Assembly (NCBI RefSeq): GCF_019049285.1
Contig: NZ_JAGMUL010000194.1
Location: 1 to 36,772, forward strand
DNA length: 36,772 nucleotides
Direction: 5' to 3'
Source: Streptomyces sp. AC550_RSS872
GTDB lineage: Bacteria > Actinomycetota > Actinomycetes > Streptomycetales > Streptomycetaceae
In this document: in pieces, positions 24,592-31,076 of the stretch
How the letters are laid out: each line of letters begins with the position of its first letter
Position numbering within the stretch: the first letter of the stretch is position 1
Position numbers and translations under genes: made by a program
Notes under the pieces: generated by a model
Told to the model about the DNA's origin: nothing
Databases searched by the model: none
What the model saw: only the letters and a program-made list of their open reading frames with translations

Positions 24592-24604
24592 CTCCTGTCG
24601 GGAG
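24592..24604 (-). promoter_or_regulatory. Small stem covering the cysO Shine-Dalgarno
   Basis: In the mRNA, CTCC (24604-24601) can pair with GGAG (24595-24592), the core of the cysO ribosome site, across a 5-nt loop. It lies 95-108 nt downstream of the leader-peptide stop codon, so coupling to leader translation would need longer-range pairing that I cannot fold by eye. Confidence 0.35.
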
Positions 24605-24698
24605 TAGTCAGTCGGGGGCGCGCGGCAGCGCAAGTGCAGCAGGGGTGGTGCGTGGTGCAGCGCCGCGGCTCACGGCCGTACGGCGGCAGGGTGTCGCG

Positions 24699-24794
24699 TC
24701 AACAGATGGCGCTGGCGAGCCTGCACAGGTCGACGTGCAGCCGCGCCACGAGCAGCATGCCCGGCGTCTTTTCGCTCACGTCATGGGAAACCAT
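24699..24794 (-). CDS. Leader peptide upstream of cysO-cysM, cysteine-terminated
   Basis: A 31-codon frame, ATG 24794 to TGA: MVSHDVSEKTPGMLLVARLH, then VDLCRLASAIC. It has the pattern (L/V)xxRLHVDLCRxxSAxC of the short actinobacterial peptides annotated as putative leader peptides upstream of sulfur-metabolism genes. Cys codons are the eighth from the end (TGC) and the very last before stop (TGT), as expected if ribosome stalling at low cysteinyl-tRNA controls the downstream cysO-cysM genes. There is no Shine-Dalgarno; a -10-like TACGAT ends 6 nt before the ATG, so transcription could start at the A of ATG, giving a leaderless message. Function inferred from family and position. Confidence 0.78.
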   Translation of the reverse strand: MVSHDVSEKTPGMLLVARLHVDLCRLASAIC

Positions 24795-24906
24795 GGGGTC
24801 ATCGTATCGATTCCCGGTCCGGCTTTCGGAAGGTGATCCCACATCGTGGACGGATGAGGATCGGAGAGTGAGACCGCGCTGTTCACAACCCCTTGGCACG
24901 CCTCGA

Positions 24907-25329
24907 CTAGTACGCCTCGACGACCTTGACCTCCTCCTCCGCCACCTCGCCGTCGACGATCCGGAAGGAGCGGAACTGGAACTCGCCGAGGCCGTCGGTG
25001 TCGGCCGTGGAGACGAGGACGTAGTGCGCGCCGGGCTCGTTGGCGTAGGAGATGTCGGTGCGGGAGGGGTAGGCCTCGGTGGCGGTGTGGGAGTGGTAGA
25101 TGACCACGGGTTCCTCGTCGCGGTCGTCCATCTCGCGGTAGAGCTTGAGCAGGTCGCCGGAGTCGAACTCGTAGAACGTGGGCGACATCGCGGCGTTCAG
25201 CATCGGGATGAAGCGCTCGGGCCGGTCCGAGCCGGCCGGGCCCGCGACGACGCCGCACGCCTCGTCGGGGTGGTCCTTGCGCGCATGGGCGACGATCTGG
25301 TCGACGAGGGCCTGGGTGATGGTCAGCAT
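24907..25329 (-). CDS. mec: JAMM metallopeptidase Mec (CysO-cysteine peptidase)
   Basis: A 140-aa protein from ATG 25329. The JAMM zinc site is complete: E23 in DEACGVVAG, then H79-S-H81, S89 and D92 in the HxH-x7-S-x2-D arrangement. In Mycobacterium Mec cleaves the isopeptide-like bond in CysO-Cys and releases cysteine. Here it may also remove the Met-Ala cap from newly made CysO. It is the most upstream gene of the cys cluster, with the leader peptide and cysO starting about 110 and 325 bp after its stop, so cysO-cysM likely have their own promoter. No clear ribosome site precedes the ATG; a -10-like TATCCT lies close enough for a leaderless start (weak). Confidence 0.93.
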   Translation of the reverse strand: MLTITQALVDQIVAHARKDHPDEACGVVAGPAGSDRPERFIPMLNAAMSPTFYEFDSGDLLKLYREMDDRDEEPVVIYHSHTATEAYPSRTDISYANEPGAHYVLVSTADTDGLGEFQFRSFRIVDGEVAEEEVKVVEAY

Positions 25330-25350
25330 GTCGGTCAGGATAAGCAGACA

Positions 25351-25385
25351 GGCCGCCCCGTACCGGAGGTTGGTACGGGGCGGCC
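25351..25385 (-). terminator. Hairpin terminator between the amino-acid permease gene and mec
   Basis: A perfect 14-bp stem (25351-25364 with 25372-25385) with loop GGAGGTT. It is about 150 nt past the permease stop and 22 nt before the mec start, separating the two transcripts. The 148 bp between it and the permease stop hold no recognisable gene. Confidence 0.8.
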
Positions 25386-25533
25386 CATATGCCGGACGCC
25401 CTGAGCGGCAGCCGCCGGGAGCGCCACGAGTGCTCCCGAGGGCGGAACGTCCTGGACAGGCGGCTCGGCAACGCCCTGAAGCTGCGCGAGGCCGCGGCGA
25501 TCACCTCACGGCCCGCTCAGCGAAGCGTTCGGT

Positions 25534-26973
25534 TCAGCCGACCTTCTCGAGCTCCGGCTCCTCGCCGCCGCGAGTGGCGATCTGCGGGTTCCGGCTCTTG
25601 AGGATTGCCCAGCCGACGCCGAGGGCGACGGCCCAGCCGGCCGCGACGTACAGACAGATCCGCGCGTCCTTGTCGTACGCGATCATGCAGGTCACGCCGA
25701 CGAGGAAGAGGAGCGCGACCCAGCTGAAGAGCGCCCCGCCGGGAGCGGGGAAGGAGGAGGCGCGCAGCCGGCCGGCGTCGACCGCGGCCCGGTAGCGGAT
25801 GTGGCTGACGAGGATCATCATCCAGGTCCAGATGCCGGCCGCGGTGGCGACGGAGGTGACGTACTGGAACGCCTTCTCCGGGACGACGTAGTTCAGGACG
25901 ACGCCGATGCCCATGAGCGCCACGGAGACCGCGATGCCGACGGCGGGCGTCTTGCGGGTGGTGAGCTTGCCGAAGGCCTGCGGGGCCTCGCTGTTGGCGG
26001 CGAGGTCGCGCAGCATCCGGCCGGTCGAGTACATGCCCGAGTTGCAGGACGACAGGGCCGCGGTGAGCACCACGAAGTTGACGATGCCCGCGGCGAGCGG
26101 AATGCCGATCTTGCCGAAGGCGTGGACGAACGGGCTCTCGCCGTCATGGAACTCGGTCCACTTGACGACGGAGAGGATCACCAGCAGCGCGCCGACGTAG
26201 AAGACGATGATGCGCCAGGGCAGGGTGTTGATGGCCTTGGGCAGGGTCTTCTCGGGGTTCTCGGACTCGCCCGCGGTGACACCGACGAGCTCGACGGCGA
26301 GGTAGGCGAACATGACGCCCTGGAGCGTCATCAGGCTGGAGCCGATGCCGTTGGGGAAGAAGCCGTTGTGCGACCAGAGGTTGGAGACGGTGGCGGTGTC
26401 ACCGGCGTCGGAGAAGCCGAGGGTGAGCACGCCGAGGCCGATGACGATCATGCCGATGATGGCCGTGACCTTGATCATCGAGAACCAGAACTCGACCTCG
26501 CCGAAGATCTTGACGGAGATCAGGTTGACGCCGAACAGCACCACCAGGAAGACCAGGGCGCTGACCCACTGCGGGATCTCGGGGAACCAGAAGTGGATGT
26601 AGATCGCGGCGGCCGTGAGCTCGGCCATGCCGGTGACCACCCACATGAGCCAGTACGTCCAGCCGGTGACGAAGCCGAAGAACGGGCCGAGGAATTCGCG
26701 GGCGTACTCGGCGAAGGAGCCGGAGACGGGCCGGTAGAGCAGCAGTTCGCCCAGGGCTCGCATGATGAAGAAGATGACGACGCCCGCGAGGGCGTACATG
26801 AGGATGATGCTGGGGCCGGCCTTCTCGATGTTCGCTCCGGCACCCATGAACAGCCCGACGCCGATGGCGCCGCCGATCGCGATCATCTGGACCTGACGGC
26901 TGCCGAGGCCGCGCTCGTACCCCTCTTCCGGGGCACCCGTGGCCTTCGCGTCCGTGACCTTCGCAGAGGTCAT
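25534..26973 (-). CDS. APC-family amino-acid permease
   Basis: A 479-aa protein from ATG 26973 (MTSAKVTDAKATG), with GGAGAAAGG about 11 nt before; an ATG seven codons earlier (MEKGAQH) has no ribosome site. Twelve hydrophobic helices are visible. The first block, ERGLGSRQVQMIAIGGAIGVGLFMGAGANIEKAGPSIILMYALAG, with its IGGAIGVGLF signature, marks the amino-acid transporter (AAT) branch with CycA, GabP and ProY. RALGELLLYRPVSGSFAEYAREFLGPFFGF follows as expected. It imports amino acids with protons across the inner membrane; likely substrates are D-Ala, Ser, Gly, Pro or GABA but this cannot be decided. Monocistronic, with a terminator downstream. Confidence 0.92.
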   Translation of the reverse strand: MTSAKVTDAKATGAPEEGYERGLGSRQVQMIAIGGAIGVGLFMGAGANIEKAGPSIILMYALAGVVIFFIMRALGELLLYRPVSGSFAEYAREFLGPFFGFVTGWTYWLMWVVTGMAELTAAAIYIHFWFPEIPQWVSALVFLVVLFGVNLISVKIFGEVEFWFSMIKVTAIIGMIVIGLGVLTLGFSDAGDTATVSNLWSHNGFFPNGIGSSLMTLQGVMFAYLAVELVGVTAGESENPEKTLPKAINTLPWRIIVFYVGALLVILSVVKWTEFHDGESPFVHAFGKIGIPLAAGIVNFVVLTAALSSCNSGMYSTGRMLRDLAANSEAPQAFGKLTTRKTPAVGIAVSVALMGIGVVLNYVVPEKAFQYVTSVATAAGIWTWMMILVSHIRYRAAVDAGRLRASSFPAPGGALFSWVALLFLVGVTCMIAYDKDARICLYVAAGWAVALGVGWAILKSRNPQIATRGGEEPELEKVG

Positions 26974-27314
26974 GTGTTGTGCGCCTTTCTCCATGCCGAC
27001 CCGGGCCCTTCGTCGGCCTCGGATCGGGTCTCGATCCCCCCGGATTGCTGGAGCTGTGCCCGGCCGACGATCCGCCGGCCATGTGGCGCACCCGGCCGAA
27101 CATACGGGTGGTGTTCGCCGGGCGGTCGTGAAGATTTATCACGGCCGCAACAGTGATCGGCTCCTGGGCATGTGGCGCATCACACAAGAAGAACCGGACA
27201 AACGCGCCGCCGCCACCCCTATCAGGCGACGGCGGTGATGCGATCGTTATTCGGATTTGAGCGTCCTCTGAGCGAACACAGAATGGTCACATATCGCCAC
27301 AAGAACGTTGCGGC
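26974..27314. other. Intergenic region between DUF2017 and permease genes
   Basis: 341 bp with lower G+C than the genes around it. It holds a terminator-like hairpin (27205-27234) and a GTGA-taaatct-TCAC inverted repeat near 27126-27140 (minus strand) that could be part of the permease promoter. No clear -10/-35 pair and no small gene with a ribosome site was found. Confidence 0.5.
27205..27234 (-). terminator. Hairpin after the DUF2017 gene
   Basis: CGCCGCCGCC (27205-27214) pairs with GGCGACGGCG (27225-27234) with one mismatch and a 10-nt loop. It lies about 80 nt past the stop of the DUF2017 gene on the minus strand and could end the clpS-DUF2017 transcript. Confidence 0.5.
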
Positions 27315-27923
27315 CTACGGCATGAGTGTCGCGACCAGCGTCTCCTGGAGCCCGCCCAGCCACAGGTACGCCATCACCATCGGCTTGCGCGGGTCCTCGT
27401 CCGGCAGCCGGTAGAGCAGGTCGGTGTCGTCCTCGTCGGTGATGTCCAGCCGGGAGCCGATGGCAAGCCGCAGGTCGTTGAGGGCGCCGAGCCAGCGCTG
27501 GGACTCCTCCGGGGAGAGCTTGAGCACCGCGCCGCCCTCGCCGGAGGAGGCGGAGCTGAGCTCGTCCAGGGAGCGGACCACCGCGAGCGCGTTGTCGCGC
27601 TTGCCGGCCCGCAGGTCGTTCTCGGTGTAGCGGCGGAACTCCGCGGAGTACGCCCGCTGCTCCTCGGCCTCCTTCGCCTGCGGGGCGCCCTCGGGGTCGC
27701 TGTAGGCGTCCGGGAACAGGCGCCTGAGGACCGGGTCGGCGGGCGGCTCGCTCGGGCCCTCGGCGAACAGCTCGGCGAGCGGGTCGTCGGGGGCCTCCTC
27801 GGCGGGGCCGGGGCCGATGAGTTCCAGGAGCTGGACGGCCAGCGAGCGGATGATGGAGATCTCGACGTCGTCGAGGGCGACGGCCGCGCCGCCGCCGGGG
27901 AGCGGTTCGAAGGTTCCTGGCAT
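27315..27923 (-). CDS. DUF2017 family protein
   Basis: A 202-aa protein from ATG 27923. It begins FEPLPGGGAAVALDDVEISIIRSLAVQLLELIG and ends ALNDLRLAIGSRLDITDEDDTDLLYRLPDEDPRKPMVMAYLWLGGLQETLVATLMP, both typical of the actinobacterial DUF2017 family. Mostly helical and acidic, with no membrane segment. It follows clpS by 41 bp on the same strand, an arrangement conserved in actinobacteria, so a link to ClpS-dependent proteolysis is often assumed but is not shown by sequence. Confidence 0.88.
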   Translation of the reverse strand: MPGTFEPLPGGGAAVALDDVEISIIRSLAVQLLELIGPGPAEEAPDDPLAELFAEGPSEPPADPVLRRLFPDAYSDPEGAPQAKEAEEQRAYSAEFRRYTENDLRAGKRDNALAVVRSLDELSSASSGEGGAVLKLSPEESQRWLGALNDLRLAIGSRLDITDEDDTDLLYRLPDEDPRKPMVMAYLWLGGLQETLVATLMP

Positions 27924-27964
27924 AGGGACGATTCGCTACTTCCGGTCCTGCGCGGGCGTACGGG

Positions 27965-28282
27965 TCACTTGCGGTCGTGCTGGAGGGTGGCCCACAGACC
28001 GTAGCCGTGCATGGCCTGCACGTCGCGTTCCATCTCCTCACGGGTGCCGCTGGAGACGACCGCCCGGCCCTTGTGGTGGACGTCGAGCATGAGCTTGGTC
28101 GCCTTGTCCTTCGTGTAGCCGAAGTAGGACTGGAAGACGTAGGTCACATAGCTCATGAGGTTGACCGGGTCGTTGTGGACGATCGTGACCCAGGGGACGT
28201 CCGGCTCGGGGACGGCGAAGACCTCCTCCGCCGACTCGGTGCGTTCGATCTCCAGGGGTGCGGGTGACGTCACAGAGCCCAT
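27965..28282 (-). CDS. clpS: ClpS, ATP-dependent Clp protease adaptor
   Basis: A 105-aa protein from ATG 28282 (MGSVTSPAPLEIERTES); a longer frame to 28327 has no support. The core PWVTIVHNDPVNLMSYVTYVFQSYFGY carries the HNDPVN motif whose Asn and Asp hold the free N-terminus of N-degron substrates, followed by TKLMLDVHHKGRAVVSSGTREEMERDVQAMH, including the His-rich helix that docks and binds. It delivers proteins with bulky N-terminal residues to ClpAP or ClpCP. First gene of a clpS-DUF2017 unit, divergent from pncB across 91 bp. Confidence 0.95.
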   Translation of the reverse strand: MGSVTSPAPLEIERTESAEEVFAVPEPDVPWVTIVHNDPVNLMSYVTYVFQSYFGYTKDKATKLMLDVHHKGRAVVSSGTREEMERDVQAMHGYGLWATLQHDRK

Positions 28283-28337
28283 GCTGCCACCGGAGGGGGG
28301 TGGTCGCACAAATCCCCGGCGATCCACCGGACCAAAT

Positions 28338-28350
28338 CGTCAGAGTGACG
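28338..28350. promoter_or_regulatory. Inverted repeat in the clpS/pncB divergent promoter
   Basis: CGTCA-gag-TGACG is a perfect 5+3+5 palindrome. A -10-like TAGCAT (28360-28365) follows, ending 8 nt before the pncB start codon, so the palindrome would sit across the -35 to -10 spacer of pncB. It could be an operator for an NAD-related regulator; none is encoded here. Confidence 0.4.
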
Positions 28351-28373
28351 AAATGGGGGTAGCATCTGTCGTC

Positions 28374-29732
28374 ATGAACACAGCGGACCTTGGGCTGCCG
28401 GTGGACGTTCCCTCGACGGCGCTCTTCACGGATCAGTACGAGTTCACGATGCTTCAGGCCGCCCTGAAGGCCGGCACCGCCGACCGGCGCAGCGTCTTCG
28501 AGGTTTTCACCCGGCGGCTGCCCGAGGGGCGGCGCTACGGCGTGGTGGCCGGCACCGGCCGGGTCCTGGACGCCGTCGAGAACTTCCGCTTCGACGCCGA
28601 CGTCCTCGGCTTCCTGCGCGAGCGGAACATCCTCGACGAGCAGACCCTCACGTGGCTCGCGGACTACCGCTTCTCCGGCGACGTCTGGGGCTACCCCGAG
28701 GGCGAGGTCTACTTCCCGGGCTCGCCGATCATGCGGGTCGAGGGCAGCTTCGCCGAGTGCGTGCTGCTGGAGACGGTGATCCTCTCCATCCTCAACCACG
28801 ACTCCGCCATCGCCGCGGCCGCCTCCCGGATGGCGTCGGCCGCCGGGGAGCGCCCGCTCATCGAGATGGGCGCCCGCCGCACCCACGAGCTGGCCGCCGT
28901 CGCCGCCTCACGCGCCGCGTACCTCGGCGGCTTCACCTCCACCTCCGATCTGGCCGCCGGCTTCCGCTACGGCATACCCACCGTCGGCACCAGCGCCCAC
29001 GCCTTCACCCTGCTGCACGACCGCGAGCGCGACGCCTTCCAGGCCCAGGTGGACTCCATGGGCCGCGGCACCACGCTGCTGGTCGACACCTACGACGTCG
29101 CCGAGGCGGTGCGTACGGCCGTGGAGGTCGCCGGCCCCGAGCTGGGCGCCGTACGGATCGACTCGGGCGACCTGCTGCTGGTCGCGCACCGGGTCCGCCA
29201 GCAGCTGGACGAGCTGGGCGCCACCGGCACGAAGATCATCGTGACCTCCGACCTGGACGAGTACGCCATCGCCTCGCTGGCGGCGGCCCCCGTGGACGCG
29301 TACGGCGTCGGCACCCAGCTGGTGACCGGGTCGGGGCATCCGACCTGCTCGATGGTCTACAAGCTGGTCGCCCGCGCCGAGTCCGGCGACGCCACGGCGC
29401 CGCTGGTGCCGGTGGCGAAGAAGTCGAGCGGCGGCAAGACGTCCATCGGCGGCCGCAAGTGGGCCGCGCGGCGCCTCGACGAGTACGGCGTCGCGGAGGC
29501 CGAGGTCGTCGGCACCGGGCCGGTTCCGGACGGGCTCGCCGACCGGCAGCTGCTGGTGCAGCTGATCAAGAGCGGTGACGTGGTGGCCCGTGAGCCGCTG
29601 GACGTCGTGCGGGACCGGCACACGTCCGCGCGCGGCAAGCTGCCGCTGTCCGCCACGCAGCTCTCGCGCGGGGAGCCTGTCATCCCGACCGAGTATGTCA
29701 ACGGGCGCTCGGGTAGCCGGACGGGGGCGTGA
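28374..29732 (+). CDS. pncB: Nicotinate phosphoribosyltransferase
   Basis: A 452-aa enzyme from ATG 28374 (MNTADLGLPVDVPSTALFTDQYEFTMLQAAL). There is no clear Shine-Dalgarno and a -10-like TAGCAT ends 8 nt before the start, so the message may be leaderless. Motifs of the family: TDQYEFTMLQAALKAG, FEVFTRRLPEGRRYGVVAG, LIEMGARRTHE, TSAHAFTLLHDRE, VRIDSGDLLLVA and GVGTQLVTGSGHP for phosphoribose binding. It joins nicotinate to PRPP, with ATP, to give nicotinate mononucleotide. With the next gene, pncA, it forms the nicotinamide salvage route to NAD. Confidence 0.95.
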   Translation: MNTADLGLPVDVPSTALFTDQYEFTMLQAALKAGTADRRSVFEVFTRRLPEGRRYGVVAGTGRVLDAVENFRFDADVLGFLRERNILDEQTLTWLADYRFSGDVWGYPEGEVYFPGSPIMRVEGSFAECVLLETVILSILNHDSAIAAAASRMASAAGERPLIEMGARRTHELAAVAASRAAYLGGFTSTSDLAAGFRYGIPTVGTSAHAFTLLHDRERDAFQAQVDSMGRGTTLLVDTYDVAEAVRTAVEVAGPELGAVRIDSGDLLLVAHRVRQQLDELGATGTKIIVTSDLDEYAIASLAAAPVDAYGVGTQLVTGSGHPTCSMVYKLVARAESGDATAPLVPVAKKSSGGKTSIGGRKWAARRLDEYGVAEAEVVGTGPVPDGLADRQLLVQLIKSGDVVAREPLDVVRDRHTSARGKLPLSATQLSRGEPVIPTEYVNGRSGSRTGA

Positions 29733-29870
29733 AGCGAGCGCGCCCGGCGTGCGCGCGCCATGCCCCCTCCCGCAGCGCACCCGAAGTCTCTAGGCTCGGA
29801 AGTTCACGGCCGGGCCAGCACCCTTTTTCACCGTCCCGACCTCAGCGTCCATAACCGAAGGACACCGACC

Positions 29871-30461
29871 ATGCGCCGCGCCTTGATCGTCGTAGATGTG
29901 CAGAACGACTTCTGCGAGGGAGGCAGCCTCGCGGTGGCCGGCGGTGCCGACGTGGCCGCCGCCGTCACCGAGCTGATCGGGCAGGCGGCCGGGTCCGGCT
30001 ACCAGCACGTCGTCGCCACCCGCGACCACCACATCGCCCCCGGCGGTCACTTCTCCACCAATCCCGACTTCGCCCACTCCTGGCCGGCGCACTGCGTCGC
30101 AGGTACCGAGGGCGTCGGCTTCCACCCGAACTTCGCCCCCGCGGTCGCGTCCGGCGCGATCGACGCCGTGTTCGACAAGGGGGCGTACGCGGCGGCGTAC
30201 AGCGGGTTCGAGGGGGCCGACGAGAACGGGGTGCGGCTGGCGGACTGGCTGCGGGCGCGGGACGTCTCGGAGGTGGACGTGGTGGGGATCGCCACGGATC
30301 ACTGCGTGCGGGCCACTGCCGTGGATGCGGTACGGGAGGGGTTCCGTACGCAGGTGTTGCTGGATCTGACTGCCGGGGTGGCTTCCGAGACGACGGAGCG
30401 GGCGCTGGAGGAGATGCGGGAGGCGGGTGTGGAGCTGTCCGGCAAGCCGGTGGTCGCGTAG
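29871..30461 (+). CDS. pncA: Nicotinamidase
   Basis: A 196-aa enzyme from ATG 29871 with AAGGA 9 nt upstream. The cysteine-hydrolase triad is D9 (VVDVQNDF), K103 (FDKGAY) and C145 (GIATDHCVRATA). Metal ligands D52, H54, H60 and H74 are in place (TRDHHIAPGGHF, SWPAHC). It hydrolyses nicotinamide to nicotinate, and in other bacteria also pyrazinamide. It follows pncB by 138 bp on the same strand; a separate promoter is possible. A copy of the dispersed repeat begins 32 nt after its stop codon. Confidence 0.95.
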   Translation: MRRALIVVDVQNDFCEGGSLAVAGGADVAAAVTELIGQAAGSGYQHVVATRDHHIAPGGHFSTNPDFAHSWPAHCVAGTEGVGFHPNFAPAVASGAIDAVFDKGAYAAAYSGFEGADENGVRLADWLRARDVSEVDVVGIATDHCVRATAVDAVREGFRTQVLLDLTAGVASETTERALEEMREAGVELSGKPVVA

Positions 30462-30493
30462 CGCTACACCGGGTGCCTCGTCCGGTCGGCTGG

Positions 30494-30599
30494 CGGCTGC
30501 GGCGCCGTCGTGGCTGGTCGCGCAGCTCCCCGCGCCCCTTGGGGGCGTTGCAGGCGCCGCACATGACACAGTCGCCCCGCGCCGCTTAAGGCGTTGCCG
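30494..30599 (+). repeat. Dispersed Streptomyces-type repeat element after pncA
   Basis: CGGCTGCGGC, GCCGTCGTGGCTGGTCGCGC, AGCTCCCCGCGCCCC and GGGCGTTGCAG occur in the same order as in one unit of the 4.1-kb array. A degenerate second core half (CCCCGCGCC, then TTAAGGCGTTGCCGC) follows from about 30570 and overlaps the end of the next gene on the other strand. Confidence 0.82.
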
Positions 30600-30930
30600 C
30601 CGGGCGTCTCAGCAGCGCTCGGATCGGGTGCCACAGCTCCTGTGCCAGCTCGGGTCCCAGGGCGACACCGTTGTCAGGGGCCGTTCGCCATATCAGGCCG
30701 TCGGGGTGGTGCAGGACCGCCGTGATCTCGTCGGGTGACGGCGGGGCGGCGTTGCCGCGTAGGTAGACCGCGCGCATGCCGAGGTTGCGGAGCCTGGTCA
30801 GGGCTCGGGCGCGGTTCTGGGCGTGGACGAGGACACGGACGCTGCCCGTGCCGTCGGCGGTGGGTCTGGGCAGGTTCAGAGCCACCACCACGCTGCCGGT
30901 CGGCAGCTTGCAGAAACCTCCTGCGGCCAT
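30586..30930 (-). CDS. Small protein, unknown function
   Basis: A 114-aa protein from ATG 30930 (MAAGGFCKLPTGSVVVALNLPRPT) with a GGGGG run about 10 nt upstream. Strands VVVALNLPRP, VRVLVHAQNRARALTRLRNLGM, RAVYLRGNA and a helix ELAQELWHPIRALLRRP give an alpha/beta domain. No motif is recognised. Codon use agrees with neighbours, which argues for a real gene. Its start is preceded by a 12-bp tandem repeat, and the M6 protease terminator lies about 85 bp upstream, so it must have its own promoter. Confidence 0.6.
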   Translation of the reverse strand: MAAGGFCKLPTGSVVVALNLPRPTADGTGSVRVLVHAQNRARALTRLRNLGMRAVYLRGNAAPPSPDEITAVLHHPDGLIWRTAPDNGVALGPELAQELWHPIRALLRRPAATP

Positions 30931-30950
30931 GCGGTCACACCCCCGTGCGA

Positions 30951-30986
30951 GTCGGTGTCGATGTCGGTGTCGATGTCGGTGTCAAT
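30951..30986. repeat. Three tandem copies of a 12-bp unit
   Basis: GTCGGTGTCGAT at 30951-30962 and 30963-30974, and GTCGGTGTCAAT at 30975-30986. It lies 20 nt before the start of the small gene at 30586-30930, in its likely leader. Confidence 0.85.
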
Positions 30987-31014
30987 AACGGAAGCACAGG
31001 GTGCACCTAAACAC

Positions 31015-31051
31015 GATCGGCGGCAACCCGCCAAGAGGGTTGCCGCCGATC
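31015..31051 (-). terminator. Strong hairpin terminator after the M6 protease gene
   Basis: A perfect 15-bp stem (31015-31029 with 31037-31051) with loop GCCAAGA, 26 nt past the M6 protease stop codon. One of the most stable hairpins in the window. Confidence 0.88.
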
Positions 31052-31076
31052 ACGCTCTGACCTGCGAATATGCCGT

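Noticed and set aside
25389..25601. A 70-codon plus-strand frame between mec and the permease.
   Set aside because: No ribosome site, and it runs into the permease gene on the other strand. Arg/Ser-rich content is typical of chance frames.
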